From contig NW_015622547.1 of assembly GCF_000835495.1 (NCBI RefSeq), positions 3,844,001-3,908,000 of the forward strand: a DNA stretch of 64,000 nucleotides, given 5' to 3'. The notes below the pieces were generated by a model. It made no database searches. It saw only the letters and a list, made by a program, of their open reading frames with translations, and had not been told where the DNA came from. This DNA comes from Cladophialophora immunda (Eukaryota; Ascomycota; Eurotiomycetes; Chaetothyriales; Herpotrichiellaceae). The translations under genes were made by a program, and so were the position numbers. This document shows positions 1 to 11,247 of this stretch, one piece after another (the stretch's first letter is position 1; the number at the start of each line of letters is the position of its first letter).

Positions 1-35
1 TCCCCGGTAGCAGTTTGATCCTTCTTTCCACTCAG

Positions 36-728
36 ATCACCGACAAGTTCGGCATTGACATGACCATCTGGCCCCCTTTACCAAGCACGGTGTTTGCTTG
101 CTTACCTGCAATGAGATCGGTCTACAACTGGTGCTACCACAAAGCATTCTATGATCTCAACCAAAAATGGTTGGCAGAAGTACAACCCAGACATAATGAA
201 CGGGGTGACGCGCAGGGCGAAAACGAGGGCGACGTCAATGAGGATGAGGGACAAGAACTAGTCGAGGATGGTGAACTTGTTCTTCAAATTGACGTCAACC
301 TGAACGGGGAAGAAGAGGGTGAAGACGGTGGCGACGAACAGGCTGGCGTCGCTGGAAATGGAGGGAATGCGCAAGGCCAACCAGAGAACCAACACGTTCG
401 CCGAATATTGGGTCGCCACGATCTTGTCGATGGCAGTGGCAGTATCGGACAGACTGTCCTTGGAGCGCTTGTGTTCCCGGCAGTGGCTGCGGGAATGGGC
501 AATCTCATCAGCTATGTCTTGCCGTCATCCTGGTTGACATATCGCAATATCGCAAGTGGTCGGCCCGGACTGCTTTCGACGAAATGGGGGAGAAGTGTGG
601 TGGGCGGATGCCTTTTCGTGGTGTTCAAAGACGCTTTATTGCTGTATTGCAGATGGAAGCTGGCCCAAGGGCATCGACAAAGACGCATTATGAACTTCGA
701 CAAGTCGACGAAAATGTATTCAGTATGA
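36..728 (+). CDS. C-terminal part of a RING-CH (MARCH-like) membrane protein, 5' end outside the window
   Basis: Only the last exon is present. An intron appears to end with CAG at 33-35, and the frame then runs 230 codons to TGA at 726-728. The part before the window would carry any RING domain, so the E3 ligase assignment rests on resemblance of the stretch starting ITDKFGIDMTIWPPLPST to fungal RING-variant membrane proteins that I recall; no RING cysteines are visible here. Residues about 60-105 of this exon form a strongly acidic low-complexity insert. Two hydrophobic stretches near residues 150-170 and 185-205 look like membrane segments, and the C-terminus is basic (around HRQRRIMNF). 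If the family is right, the protein would ubiquitinate membrane or organelle proteins. It could equally be another multi-pass membrane protein. Confidence 0.5.
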   Translation: MTDKFGIDMTIWPPLPSTVFACLPAMRSVYNWCYHKAFYDLNQKWLAEVQPRHNERGDAQGENEGDVNEDEGQELVEDGELVLQIDVNLNGEEEGEDGGDEQAGVAGNGGNAQGQPENQHVRRILGRHDLVDGSGSIGQTVLGALVFPAVAAGMGNLISYVLPSSWLTYRNIASGRPGLLSTKWGRSVVGGCLFVVFKDALLLYCRWKLAQGHRQRRIMNFDKSTKMYSV

Positions 729-1182
729 GGGTGCCTGGGAACTGATGTTGACTATGAACTGATGGACTGGGCTGACAACTCGGTTGAAGTTGACAGGAAT
801 CGGGAGGTCTTAGCTCAATAATAGACAGCCAGCATGATTACCTGCTTGGACGCTCCCCTGAGACTAATAAAGCACATTTGGAGCCAGAGACTATATTGCT
901 TCGGATTTCGCTCCTCAGAATAAAAGGAGCAAAGGATAACGGCATCTTTAATACGCCATAGCAAAGCCCTCATGACGGCATCATGCAAGGCCTGGAAGTC
1001 ACAAATGTGCCAAGACTTCAGCCTTGCCCCATGAAAGTTTGCGCCCAAGCTGCGCCTAAGGGCTCAATCGAGGCCAAGCTTGAGACCGGAGCAACTTCGA
1101 TTCTAAATCTCAAGAGATTCCTGCGTACTCAATCTTCTCATCCCACGACACAGTCGTCCGGTCACATTGGGTGGAATTGGAA
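729..1182. other. Intergenic, no gene seen
   Basis: This lies between the RING-CH-like gene and mL40. Only short overlapping frames without family resemblance occur. It presumably holds the 3' UTR of the first gene and the mL40 promoter. Confidence 0.5.
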
Positions 1183-2079
1183 ATGCACACCTCTTCGATC
1201 CGTGCCGCGCTGGCACACGCATTCCAGATCACGGTTCGACCGTCGCTGCCCAGAGTGATTCTGACTTCCCTTTCTTCGAGCACCGAAACTGCGACTCAAG
1301 GGGCCACAAGCTCGAGATTGTCCTTCTCGACAAGTGCAGCTCAGTATGCCAAAAAGAAAGGCAGCGGAAGACCTGATAGACGGATAAGTGAGTCTCGATT
1401 TTTCTTTTGGCTACGCCTGCTCTTCTTCTTGCGGTCTCCCGCATCTTTCCTCGTCTTCCCCATCACGCCTCTACTCTATAGTCTTCCTTTTTCATGTCCT
1501 ACCAAAACTTTCGCCCAATTCATTGCACAGTCCCATTGCTGGCCGAAGACTCCCATTTTTCTTCCGAACCAAAGTTTCTTCTCCTTCTCAGTCCTAACGC
1601 TCTTTATTCCAGCTTTGATCCGCTACTTCCTGCACCACCCCACCACCCTCACGCCGCGACCGCTCCGCTTCTCGCGCAACAGGTACTTGCGCCACTGGAC
1701 GATCGCCCGGGCGTGGAACCTCTATCGGCACAACCTGAAGAAGTCGCGCGAGCTCGAGCTGGAGCGCCAGTACAACGCGATGCGCGACGCGAACGAGGAA
1801 CTCCGCGTCGGGGCCGGCGACGGGGGCCGCCTGTTCAGGAAGGCGCAGACGAAGACCGGCATCTGGGGCATAGGCGGGCCTGGTACTGGTGCCGGCATTC
1901 CAGGTGCTTCTTCAGGGTCGGGCGGCAGAGCCAGGGGAGGTGTCCCCATCGAGTACGCGCGAGGTTTGGTCGAGTGGGTAGGCAGCACGGGCGGGCTAGG
2001 TGTTGGAGTAGAAGAAGGTGCCGGGGAAGGAAGTGGAAGCAAGGCGAAAATATGGGACTACGCGTGGAAAAGACATTGA
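1183..2079 (+). CDS. mrpl28: Mitochondrial large-subunit ribosomal protein mL40 (Mrpl28 family)
   Basis: Two exons, 1183..1387 and 1613..2079, give 223 residues. The intron 1388-1612 has a GTGAGT donor, a CTAAC branch site at 1594-1598 and a CAG acceptor. Joining restores RPDRRITLIRYFLHHP, the hallmark start of the mL40 domain, followed by TPRPLRFSRNRYLRHWTIAR and a basic helix with the conserved ELERQYNAMR. The first ~55 residues are Ser/Thr/Arg-rich, and FSTSAAQYAKKKG resembles a mitochondrial presequence cleavage region. The protein is a structural part of the mitochondrial 54S subunit. The start is ATG 1183; an upstream in-frame GTG at 1171 is not needed. The C-terminal Gly-rich tail (about residues 145-200) is long and low-complexity. 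The intron is 225 bases and stop-free, so the unspliced frame stays open. Confidence 0.88.
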   Translation: MHTSSIRAALAHAFQITVRPSLPRVILTSLSSSTETATQGATSSRLSFSTSAAQYAKKKGSGRPDRRISESRFFFWLRLLFFLRSPASFLVFPITPLLYSLPFSCPTKTFAQFIAQSHCWPKTPIFLPNQSFFSFSVLTLFIPALIRYFLHHPTTLTPRPLRFSRNRYLRHWTIARAWNLYRHNLKKSRELELERQYNAMRDANEELRVGAGDGGRLFRKAQTKTGIWGIGGPGTGAGIPGASSGSGGRARGGVPIEYARGLVEWVGSTGGLGVGVEEGAGEGSGSKAKIWDYAWKRH

Positions 2080-2921
2080 TTCTTCTCACACGGATTTGGG
2101 TAAAAATTCTCTGTGCGTCGCAACCGAGGCACATGAGCAATGGATTATGCTGAAAGGGCGGTTCCAAAGTCATTCTAGCAGAGGCATTGTACAAGAGGGC
2201 TAAACTGGGGGAATCGAACTTGCCGTCACCATGCAGATTGGGAACGGAGGGTGGCAATTGAGATAGAGACATTGGCTGCTGAAGGAATGATTTACCCGAC
2301 CGAGCCAGAAATCAAGCGAAAGGCAAAGGGAAGGGATGCCTTTCTCCCGCGAAGCTGTTGCAGCTGCAGCATAGATGGAAGACTGAATGGCGCGCGAGCT
2401 ACGTGGAGAGGGGGGCGACTCCCGGGCTTGGGGGGAGCTGCCGGACAAGTATTGCGCGGTCATGATCGTGGCCCTGTTCTCCCAAGGCAAGCAGAGCAAG
2501 CGGAAAAAGAATCGACATGTATATATACACCGAGGAAGGTTTCGGAAACTTTTATCTTTCTCACTAGTGGCCTGCCCTCTTCGACCACCAAACCTGAATC
2601 GAAAAGACAAGGCAAATAGTAGAAGGTCCATCATTGATGTCAGTTCGCTAAATCGAGTATGAAAAAATTCGTTCGTCTCGTGTCGCACAGGTTCAAGCCC
2701 AAGCCTGATATGATTCGATCCGTCCTCAGACGACGTGTTAGTCAAGATAGCATTCCTCCAAGAGGGGAAGGTACATCGTCGTCGTTTCGCCGTTTTCAGC
2801 AGCGGTATTAGTTCAGTGCGTGTGAGGTCCTCCAATTCGGGTTGGTTCAAGGGTAAACAGCCGCCCATGGTGTTTTCCAATCCGGCACGTTTTCAATCCA
2901 AGTCCGATACTGCATCGTGCA
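2080..2921. other. Convergent intergenic region between mL40 and rho2
   Basis: The two flanking genes end towards each other here. A 226-codon open frame on the minus strand (2200-2880) has no recognisable family and a composition like a 3' UTR or chance frame. No repeat or RNA gene was seen. Confidence 0.5.
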
Positions 2922-3673
2922 TCACAGAATGACGCAACATCCGCCGCCACCTTGTTTACCATTGAACGTCAGAAGGGCAGCTCTCGTAGCAGCCTCGAAG
3001 ACATCGTCCACACCTTCGCCCGTCAAGCTGGAACATTCGAGGTATTTGCGAGCCCCGCAAGCCTGGGCCATCTCAGCGCCTTCTCGGGGCGTAACAAACT
3101 TTTGGCTCCGCTTCCGCATCTCCTCGATTGCCATCGGGTCTTCTCTCAGATCCTTCTTCAGGCCCACCAGAATGACAGGCACATCTGGACACCGATCACG
3201 AGCTTCCTCAATCCACTTGTGCCGCACATTCTCCAAGCTGTCGGGACTGTCGACGCTGAAGCCAATGAGGATGACATGTGATTTCGCGTATGCGAGAGGC
3301 CTCAATCTTTCGTAGTCTTCTTGTCCTGCTGTGTCCCACAAAGCCAATTGTACTGATCTCCCATCGACTCGACAATCTGTGACATAGTTTTCGAAGACGG
3401 TTGGTACGTAGGTCGTAGGGAAATAGCCGAGTGTGAAGACTGATAACAGTGATGTCTTGCCACAAGCACCGTCGCCTATTATAACAAGCTTCCTGCACAA
3501 AGCGACATCAGCGATATTGTTCTGGGGTTTCTTGCAGAACGTGCTATTCAGGCAGCATGGCATAGGGAATCCTGATGTCGACGGATAACAATTCCCACTA
3601 CATGGGTGGTGAAGTAGTGATGGAAGCCAACTTACCTTCTCATCACATTCTGTTGTGCCTGATCCTGTGCCAT
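2922..3673 (-). CDS. rho2: Rho-family small GTPase, Rho2 type
   Basis: Two exons on the minus strand, 3636..3673 and 2922..3492, give 202 residues. The donor is GTAAGT (3630-3635) and the acceptor is TGTGCAG. Joining AG|G restores the start [20 protein letters not shown]. All G boxes are present: P-loop GDGACGKTS, switch I with [10 protein letters not shown]3 [15 protein letters not shown], the TKxD-equivalent motif as LKKD, and G5 ECSSLTG. The Rho insert is [11 protein letters not shown]. The end GGGGCCVIL gives a CAAX box CVIL; the terminal Leu predicts geranylgeranylation and membrane anchoring, and the extra Cys may be palmitoylated. The switch and insert sequences fit Rho2 of fission yeast and aspergilli better than Rho1 or Cdc42. 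Rho2 controls cell-wall synthesis and integrity signalling. Some annotations may start inside the intron, giving an unlikely extended N-terminus. Confidence 0.9.
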
Positions 3674-4918
3674 GGCTGTAGAAGCTGTTGCGGCTCTGTC
3701 CCACGGGCAGACAGATCACACCACTACAGAGACTGCGGACGAAGGGAGAGCTTCGGAGGGCCCTAGCGGCTGTTGAGGGAGATGGTGAGCAGCTCTTGCG
3801 GAAGACAGAAGGGAAGAGGCGGACGAAACGGCTTCAAGAGTCTTAAGTCGGTGTTGTGCGGCGGATAAGAGTGAGGACGAGCTGAAATGAAGTCAAAGGG
3901 GAGTGGAGGAGCGGCCTGGTGTAACTGGACGCAATTGAGGTCGCATACAGCAAAGCCAGCGAAACCAGTCCACAAACGGAGTACGTTCACCTCCACCACC
4001 GACCGGCACCGCCAGCCGCAGTTTCAGTCGTCTGCAACGATGTTTTGCACTGTAGCTGAGGAACAGGCTATCTTGTTTCTAAACAACTGAGACTAGTCTG
4101 CTGGGAGTTCGTGGGGTCCAACGGAGGACAAATCCACCCCGAGCGGCACGGTGCCTGCGAGAGGAGGCAGTGGTTGAGGCGCAGCCACAAATAGATCTCT
4201 CGGTGACCAGGGCTTTGGATCTCGCGATAAGGAGCAATTCTTCCGGTCAGATCGAAAGGTAGATGATGATGATGCAATTGCAGCTGCCAGTTAGCCAAGG
4301 CTTCAAATCGCGACAGAGATTCGCTTTGTCGATGTCGCTGTACAAAGTGTGAGCGTGCGTAATGAGCATGAAGAGGAGACTGGGGGTGTGATAATTGGGA
4401 AGCAAATGGCCTATAATTGGCGTACCACGGCGGTGACAGCACAATTATTGAACTCTTTTGGCGGGCGGCTGCTGGGCGGACAATGAGGAGCCAAGGTGCC
4501 TGTCAAGGCCCTTTGCCGCACCGCAACTTCCCTGGGGAGGCACTGCACCTTCAAGCGCAAGCGCAGCCTCAACTGGACGTCGCCGCCCCACGAAACAGAA
4601 GTTGAACCGGACTGGGACTGGAACTGGACTTGGGACTTTGGACGTCGAACATCTCAACTTCCCACTCTCCAAACAGACTGGAGCCGCCATTTTCCTGCCA
4701 TACCCTCGCTTTCCGCCCTTCAAACACATTTGGCTCTTTGAGGTCTCCCTTCTCTCGCCCTCTTGTCTATTTGCCATCCTTACTGCATCTCCTGTGCTCG
4801 TCACTTAACCAATTTGTGATACCCCACCAGCAACCGAAACCGCCGTGCCTTTGATGTGATCCAAGCGAGATCAAGATCGATATCGAACCTAGCAGTCCTT
4901 CGGTGACGGCTTGGCGCT
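3674..4918. promoter_or_regulatory. Divergent intergenic region between rho2 and NST1
   Basis: These 1.2 kb separate two genes transcribed away from each other and must hold both promoters. Pyrimidine-rich stretches occur near 4700-4830, shortly upstream of the NST1 ATG, as is common for fungal 5' UTRs. The several short frames show no family resemblance. Confidence 0.5.
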
Positions 4919-7900
4919 ATGCCTTCCAAGAAGAAAGCCAACACTCAGATTAATGTCGCCAAACCACAGCCGTTGCCCGCGACATCCTCTGCAAAAGATG
5001 CGCCTGCACAACCCCTACCCCTGCAAAACTCGGGTCCGGCAATGTCCTCCACGCCGTCTTTGAACAGCCAGCCTTCACACGCAAAGTCAGACGCAGATCT
5101 GAAGACCGGCGATACCACTGAATCGGCTGGAGAGCCTCCTCATACCACGGCGGTCAATCGTAAGAAGCAAAAGAGGCGGGAAAAAGAGGCGGCAAAACGG
5201 GCGGCGGAGAAGGCGGACATGCCGATACCAAATGGTCATGTTCCTGCGCCGGAAAGCAAACCGAATGGACAGTTACCCCCAGTCAAGCAAGGCCGCGGCC
5301 CTGTGAAGGGTTATTTCACTGAAGAGCCTGACTATCCAGATCCCGCAGACCCTGCCTATCCTGATATTGGGAGCCCAGAAGAAGCCTTTTACAGTGGCGA
5401 TGAAGACCCCAACTACGGAGAAGGTGCAGATGCAATGCACGACAGCTCGTGGCTGAATACCAGCAAGCGGAAGAAATCCAAGACCACCAACGACGCCCTG
5501 TCGAGGACTTCAACAATGCTATCTCGCTCAAACATCCCGCCTTTATCGAATGCCGCGATGCGAGCCTCTCAGAAACTTTCAAGTGATCACATCTGGAATA
5601 CTTCAACTCAGGCCGAGCGGGAAAACATCAAGCAATTTTGGCTGGAGCTGGGAGAGGATGAGCGAAGGTCGTTGGTCAAGGTCGAGAAGGAGGCCGTATT
5701 ACGCAAAATGAAGGAACAGCAGAAGCACTCCTGCAGTTGCTCCGTGTGTGGGCGAAAACGTACCGCTATCGAGGAAGAATTGGAGGTGCTTTACGATGCT
5801 TATTATGAGGAACTCGAACAGTTTGCCAACCACAACTCGGACCTCTCCAACGTTCCGCAAATGATGGCCCCGCCCCGTCCTCCATTTAAACGAACTGCAC
5901 ATCCCATGGCTGGTTCGTACCCTTCGCGAAGTCGGATTAACGAGATCGAAGATGATGAAGAGGATCTCGAGGACGACGACGAGTACGACGATGAAGACGA
6001 CGAAGGCTATAGCGACGACGAGGGAGAGCTCGATGACCATGGTTTACCACCGGGGCCGCCCGACTTTTTCCAATTCGGCAATAGTCTTACAGTGAAGGGT
6101 CTGGGTCCTATGTGCTTTCGCCGTGGTTGAATGGGCTAACAAGTTGTACAGATGGTATACTCACCGTCGCAGACGATTTGCTGAAGAACGATGGGAAACA
6201 CTTCATAGACATGATGGAGCAATTGGCGGAGAGGCGCATGCAACGTGAGGAAGATATTCGCTACCATTCCGCGTCAATAGCTCATCGAGATATCCATCAA
6301 GGTCACAATCATCCTCCTATAGACGATGATGATGATTATGACGACGAGGAGGATGATGAGGACTACGACTCCCAAGAAGAGGACGATTTCGAGGGGGACG
6401 ATATGGTCAGTGGCGGCTTATGATTATGGTCTGGAAAAATTCTGACAGCATTTCCTTAGGATTCCATGACCGAAGAACAGCGCATGGAAGAAGGTCGACG
6501 GATGTTCCAAATCTTCGCCGCTCGAATGTTCGAACAACGTGTGTTGACCGCCTATCGAGAGAAAGTTGCCGCGGAGCGACAGAGAAAGTTACTCGAGGAA
6601 TTAGACGAAGAGAGCCGACTCGATTCGCAGCGGGAAGCAAAGAAGGCTCGAGAAGCAGCAAAGCGAAAGGAGAAGAAGCGACTTCAGAAACAGGCGAAGG
6701 ACGAAGAGAAAGCAAAGAAGGAGGCAGAGAAAGCTGCTCAGGAAGCAGCCGCGCGAGAACTGGAAGAAAAGCGGCAGGAGGAACAGCGACACCGACGCGA
6801 AGAGCAACGAAAAAAGCGTGAAGCCGAGAAGAAGGCTGCCGAGGAGGAAAGACTCCGCAAGGAAGCCGACAAGCATCGTAAGCAAGTGGAAGCACGCGAG
6901 CGACAAGCCGAACAGGAACGTAAGGCGAAAGAGGCGAAGGAGCGAGAACGGCTGAGACGCGAAGAGACGAAAAAGAAAGAACGCGAGGAGCGGGAGTCGA
7001 AGGAGAAGGAGGCCAAGGAGCGAAAGGCGAAGGAAGACCGCGAGAGGAGAGCCAAGGAGGAGCAGACACGAAAGGAAAAAGAGGCGGCGCTGAGGGTGGA
7101 AAAGGACGCCAGGGAACGTGCCGCTCATCAACACCCGACAAAGCAACAGCCTGTGGCGCTTCCTCCCGGTCTACAGCCTCCTTCTCGTGGGCCGAGCATA
7201 CAATCTCCACACGTCTCCGTCGCCACACCGGTCATTCCTCCCAAAGTTCCAACCCCTGTACGGAATCGACAACCTTCGCAACCCGGCCAGCATTCTCATG
7301 GCTCATCTCCGCGATCACAAAAGGCTAGCACTGAGATATCCCGAAGTTCTGCTTCCCCAGCAACTGTCGCCATGCCTCAGACACCAGCTCTTGGCCAGCC
7401 GGCGAAGGCACAAGGACATCCTCCTCCACTCCATCACCCTCAGCCTTCCGCCCCGAGGTCGCCATTGAATAACCACGGACGGGGGCAATATCCGTTCAAT
7501 ATGAATGGAATGCCAGGTTTGGGAGTAAGTGGTCCACCACCGATGGGTGGTCCAGGGATGATGCCGACTATGATGCCTCCGATGCACATGTATCAAGGCC
7601 CTCCTATGGGCAACCAGCAGCGGTTTGCCCAGAACGGCATGCACTATCCTCCGGGATTTCCGAGACCTTTCCAACCAGGTCAGCAAATGCCCTTTGTTCC
7701 ACAAGCTCCTAATCAGGCGCCTCCTATCGTCAACCAACAGCCAGTGCCCAAACCTCAAGTACATTCTCGACAACCTTCCAGTGAACAGGCTCCGATAGGC
7801 AGACCTGGACTAGGACCCATTGCTCGACCGTCCAGTACTACCCCGGACAAGCAGAAACCACAAAGAAAGACCCCGGACATCGATATTGATCATCTGGCTA

Positions 7901-8616
7901 CACAGCTTGGTAGCAAGGCATTATTGGATGATTCAGATGCGCCCTTCTTAGAAAACTCGGATTCACGCATGAGTCTTCCACCTGTCGGTCCGCCTGGTTC
8001 TGCGAGGATACCGTTCGCGAGCAACTTCCCTGAGCACAAGCAGGAACCGTTCGGTATGGGAAACCCTGGCTGGGGTGGTTTCAACCCTGCTATGGGTCCC
8101 GCTCCTAGCTGGGGTCCACCAGGCTCGCAACGTCCTAGCCCGGGCTGGGGACAACCCCCATTCGGAGCCATTGGTTCTGGGCCTCAAGCCATTTCAAGGT
8201 CCCATCTCCCACGTCCGATTGCGGTAAGACTTATGCTTGTTCAAGCTTGCCGTCAATTGTCACAAATCCCGGTCGCAAGTCCCGACGGGTATCATCCAGT
8301 GCAGAATGTGCTCCGACAGCTGGAGACTCTCAAAGCACCAGGTGAACCACCAGTCTCCATGGACGAGATGCTTGGAATCTGCGACACCGAGGGCAACTCA
8401 CAGAATGGCGGCGGTTCCTTTGAGGTTATCATTGACAAAACCAGAGGACAAGTGATTAAATTCGTCGAGGATGCTCCAAGTCAACAACCCAGAGGCAGCG
8501 TTGGTGAGATAGGAAGTCCTTTATTGGGTCACAGTCAACATATCCACCATACCAGTCCATTGGGTGGCGTCGTCGGCCAACCAAGCAGCTTCGGACCTCC
8601 AGGTAGGAGTTTCTAG
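4919..8616 (+). CDS. nst1: Stress response protein NST1
   Basis: Three exons, 4919..6098, 6152..6405 and 6460..8616, give 1196 residues. Intron 1 joins as [16 protein letters not shown] and uses a weak GTCTGG donor with a GCTAAC branch. Intron 2 (GTCAGT to TTAG) joins DDM to DSMTEEQRM. Order of parts: Lys/Pro-rich N-terminus with a basic nuclear-type patch ([14 protein letters not shown]), an acidic stretch (~340-380), the conserved [17 protein letters not shown] block, a second acidic stretch, the conserved [23 protein letters not shown] block, a charged coiled coil of ~200 residues rich in K, E, R and A, a long Pro/Gly/Met/Gln-rich disordered region, and a conserved C-terminal block around [26 protein letters not shown]. 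Yeast NST1 affects salt tolerance; the filamentous fungal family is named after it. The molecular function is not known from sequence. Confidence 0.9.
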
Positions 8617-9390
8617 TGGTTGACTCCTCCAAGAACCAAATTTGGCAGAGAGCTGTTGCGTAGAGAAAATCTACTGCAACTCAACGCTCAGCAATATCGA
8701 AGGAGCATGTCGGCGACTCAATGAGCTGCGACGCTTCTGTTGGTTTCATTGTTCATTCGGGTTTCGTGTGAGAAGGAATGGTGTGCGTCCGCTTGCGGTT
8801 CCCGCGGAGGCTGGGACGGTATCTGTCCTCAAGGCCTCATCTTAATAGCATCAACACCGAAAGGTGAGCTTGCTGTCAACCTCATGTGAGAATATTCACA
8901 GAGAGCAGCTTTAATGCCTATAGGGCTGAATAGCTGAATACCACTGCATCTTCAAACGTGCGATTACGAGGTTGTCTCAGCCTTGATGTTTCTGGGAGGT
9001 CAAGTATAGTACAACATCTGTCCGCGCTTGATTCATTCGCGTCTATTCTATTTCGACGCGCCTGTTCCCATCTCAATATCCCTCGAGGTTTGTACATACT
9101 AACGCCAATTAACGGGTGAACCATCTTCAGCGAGCCGGTCTTGTGGTTGGGTCGCAGCTTGAGCCATGTCTTGAAAGACTCGATTTTATACATTTGCATT
9201 CCCAGCTCACAGCCCATATTTGCGACTCATGTGCCATCATCCTACTAGCCGAGATTCTCTTTCCTCTTCCTCCTCTTCCTCCTCTTCCTCCTTTTTGTGG
9301 CCGTTTCAGTCTCAAGCACTTATACCTGCCTTCGTAGAGTCTCCGTCGTTTTCTAGGCTCTGGCCGTTTTCCTTCCCCATATTCCACAAA
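8617..9390. other. Convergent intergenic region with a CTTCCTCCT-type tract
   Basis: This lies between the 3' ends of NST1 and MTG2. A pyrimidine tract built from repeated CTTCCTCCT units occupies about 9258-9294. No gene was recognised. Confidence 0.5.
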
Positions 9391-11247
9391 CTAACGGCCA
9401 ACGACAAGGCTGTCCAGAACGCCCGCCGTGTATCTTATTATTTTATCAATCCCTTCTCCCCTAATCGCGCTTACAGGTATTGCCGCCACGCGGTTCCGCC
9501 ATCCGTTTTGTTTCCCGCTGGGGTGCTGGATTTCTCCATGTTCTACCTGTTTTATATAAGCTGCTAAAGACCGAAAGTTTGTCTGCGTTGAAATGGCTTC
9601 GACGTCTTCTGGCGTTATGGCGTGGGCCGTTGAGTGAGAGATGTCTGCTTTCGTGGCGATTACGAACCAGGGTTTCGCGCTGATGGGGGGATAGGCCAAT
9701 GGATCGAGAGTTGAGGCTGAACGAGAAGAACCCGACGGGAATATTGAGATTTCCTCCCCTTCATCGTTGAGCAATCCGTCCCCAGTGGCTGGCGCAGCTT
9801 GGGCCTCGAAGGGCGACCAATTGATCAATCTCTGCTCCGTCTGCTCACTCACCTCTCGATCTCTAAGATTCTCATACTCTCCAACTTCTTTCCACAGGGC
9901 CTTCAGCTGTGTCACAGCATCTCCGGCAGATAGATCCACCACGAAGGCTAAGATCCTGGCCCTTTCGATATGTCGGAGAAAGGAGAGCCCGAGGCCCTTG
10001 TCCAAATGCGCATCTTCGATGAGCCCAGGAATATCTGCGACGGTAAAAGATTGACGGGGAACAATGCTTCCAGCAGAAGAGGGGTCGCTAGAGTCTGTGG
10101 ATGGGACGCCGGAACGCACCAACGGCCGTCCTTCATTGTTATCCAGGATAACCGTTCCAATTGTGGGTGCGAGAGTGGTGAACGCCCAGTCGCCTATCCT
10201 CGTCCTTGAATTCGATATCGCGCGCGTAAAAGTACTTTTGCCTGCGTTGGGTAACCCGACCAGTCCCACATCCGCCAACAACTTGAGTTCCAACTCGAGT
10301 TTAATCCGCACCCCTAATTCACCCTTGGTCGCGAACTTGGGCTTTGGGTCGGATTTCGTGGCAAAGTGCGGGTTTCCCAGCCCGCCAACAGCTCCTGCAG
10401 CCAGGAGGATCGGTTTGTCCATCGGCTTATCCAGGTCCAGGTGAATAGGCGCACGAGGCTGCAGAATTGCCAGATGCGATTTTCGAGGTTTCAGCAAGTG
10501 GGAATTGAGGGAGGGCAAATGTGAAGAGATTTGTCGGCGGTCGTCGGCGGTTGTGGCGCCGGCATAGATGATGAATCTGTCCCTCAGACCGCTGTCTGGG
10601 ATCTTAAAGAGGTCTGGCTCATCGCTCATCGCCCGGAGTTCTTTGATGCGAATTTCCTCCTCTGCGCTGGGGTCGCTCCGCCAAATTTCTCGCACGACCG
10701 TCCCCACGGGGACTTGGACACAGATATCCTCTCCCCTGCGTCCGCCTTGGGATTTTCCTTGGCCTCCTATGCCACGACCGGCTTTTATTATACCTCGTCT
10801 GGCCAGTTTATGAAGAGATGTTTGTCCGGGCACCGCTTGGATGAAGACATTTCCTCCAGACCCTCCATCGCCACCGTTAGGCGGCCCATCGGCTATATGG
10901 GCGTCGCGTAGGAACGACACGCACCCACTCCCGCCGGAGCCCGCGTGAATGGTTATCTGGCATTTGTCGATGAAGATCGAGCGGGAGTAATCGTCAGGTG
11001 AAGGGTTCAGGTGCGTGGAAGTAGCAGGAGTCGGGGGTATGGAAGCGTCGAAGCCGGCGCGGTGGAGAGATGCGTTTGCCTCTACATTGGGCGGTCTATT
11101 AAATCGACTTGTTTGATGTAGGCATCGGAGCCGGAGACGGTTGTCAAGTCGAATCCGACGTGCTTGGGCGCACAGGGGGTTCGCAGAGGAGGGCTTGAAA
11201 ATGCAGGGATAGAGAAAGGGCATCAATGTGCTTTGCGTTGAATTCAT
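9391..11247 (-). CDS. mtg2: Mitochondrial Obg-family GTPase (Mtg2)
   Basis: This is a single exon of 618 residues starting at ATG 11247; eight upstream in-frame codons lack a better start. The N-terminus is rich in Arg, Ser and Leu with few acids, as expected for a mitochondrial presequence. The Obg domain starts near residue 95 (FIDKCQITIHAGSGGSGC) and contains the glycine-rich GPNGGDGGSGGNVFI and the QGKSQGGRRGEDI and VPVGTVV segments. The G domain has the P-loop GLPNAGKST, an ADIPGLIEDA G3 motif and a TKAD G4 motif near residue 540. The family assists mitochondrial large-subunit assembly at the inner membrane. Insertions between Obg strands and inside the G domain (for example the stretch near RSGVPSTDSSDPSSAG) are low-complexity. 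It lies 1 kb from the accessory block and marks that block's left edge. Confidence 0.92.
   Translation of the reverse strand: MNSTQSTLMPFLYPCIFKPSSANPLCAQARRIRLDNRLRLRCLHQTSRFNRPPNVEANASLHRAGFDASIPPTPATSTHLNPSPDDYSRSIFIDKCQITIHAGSGGSGCVSFLRDAHIADGPPNGGDGGSGGNVFIQAVPGQTSLHKLARRGIIKAGRGIGGQGKSQGGRRGEDICVQVPVGTVVREIWRSDPSAEEEIRIKELRAMSDEPDLFKIPDSGLRDRFIIYAGATTADDRRQISSHLPSLNSHLLKPRKSHLAILQPRAPIHLDLDKPMDKPILLAAGAVGGLGNPHFATKSDPKPKFATKGELGVRIKLELELKLLADVGLVGLPNAGKSTFTRAISNSRTRIGDWAFTTLAPTIGTVILDNNEGRPLVRSGVPSTDSSDPSSAGSIVPRQSFTVADIPGLIEDAHLDKGLGLSFLRHIERARILAFVVDLSAGDAVTQLKALWKEVGEYENLRDREVSEQTEQRLINWSPFEAQAAPATGDGLLNDEGEEISIFPSGSSRSASTLDPLAYPPISAKPWFVIATKADISHSTAHAITPEDVEAISTQTNFRSLAAYIKQVEHGEIQHPSGKQNGWRNRVAAIPVSAIRGEGIDKIIRYTAGVLDSLVVGR

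Noticed and set aside
1171..2079. One uninterrupted 302-codon frame starting at GTG 1171
   Set aside because: The middle third is Phe/Leu/Ser-rich and unlike mL40; good splice sites and restored homology show it is an intron.
2200..2880. 226-codon minus-strand frame as a gene
   Set aside because: No family resemblance and lies in the convergent 3' region of two solid genes.
6407..7228. 273-codon minus-strand frame opposite NST1
   Set aside because: Antisense shadow of the Lys/Glu/Arg-rich coiled coil.
9258..9300. Pyrimidine tract as coding sequence
   Set aside because: Simple repeat in a convergent 3' region with no supported frame.
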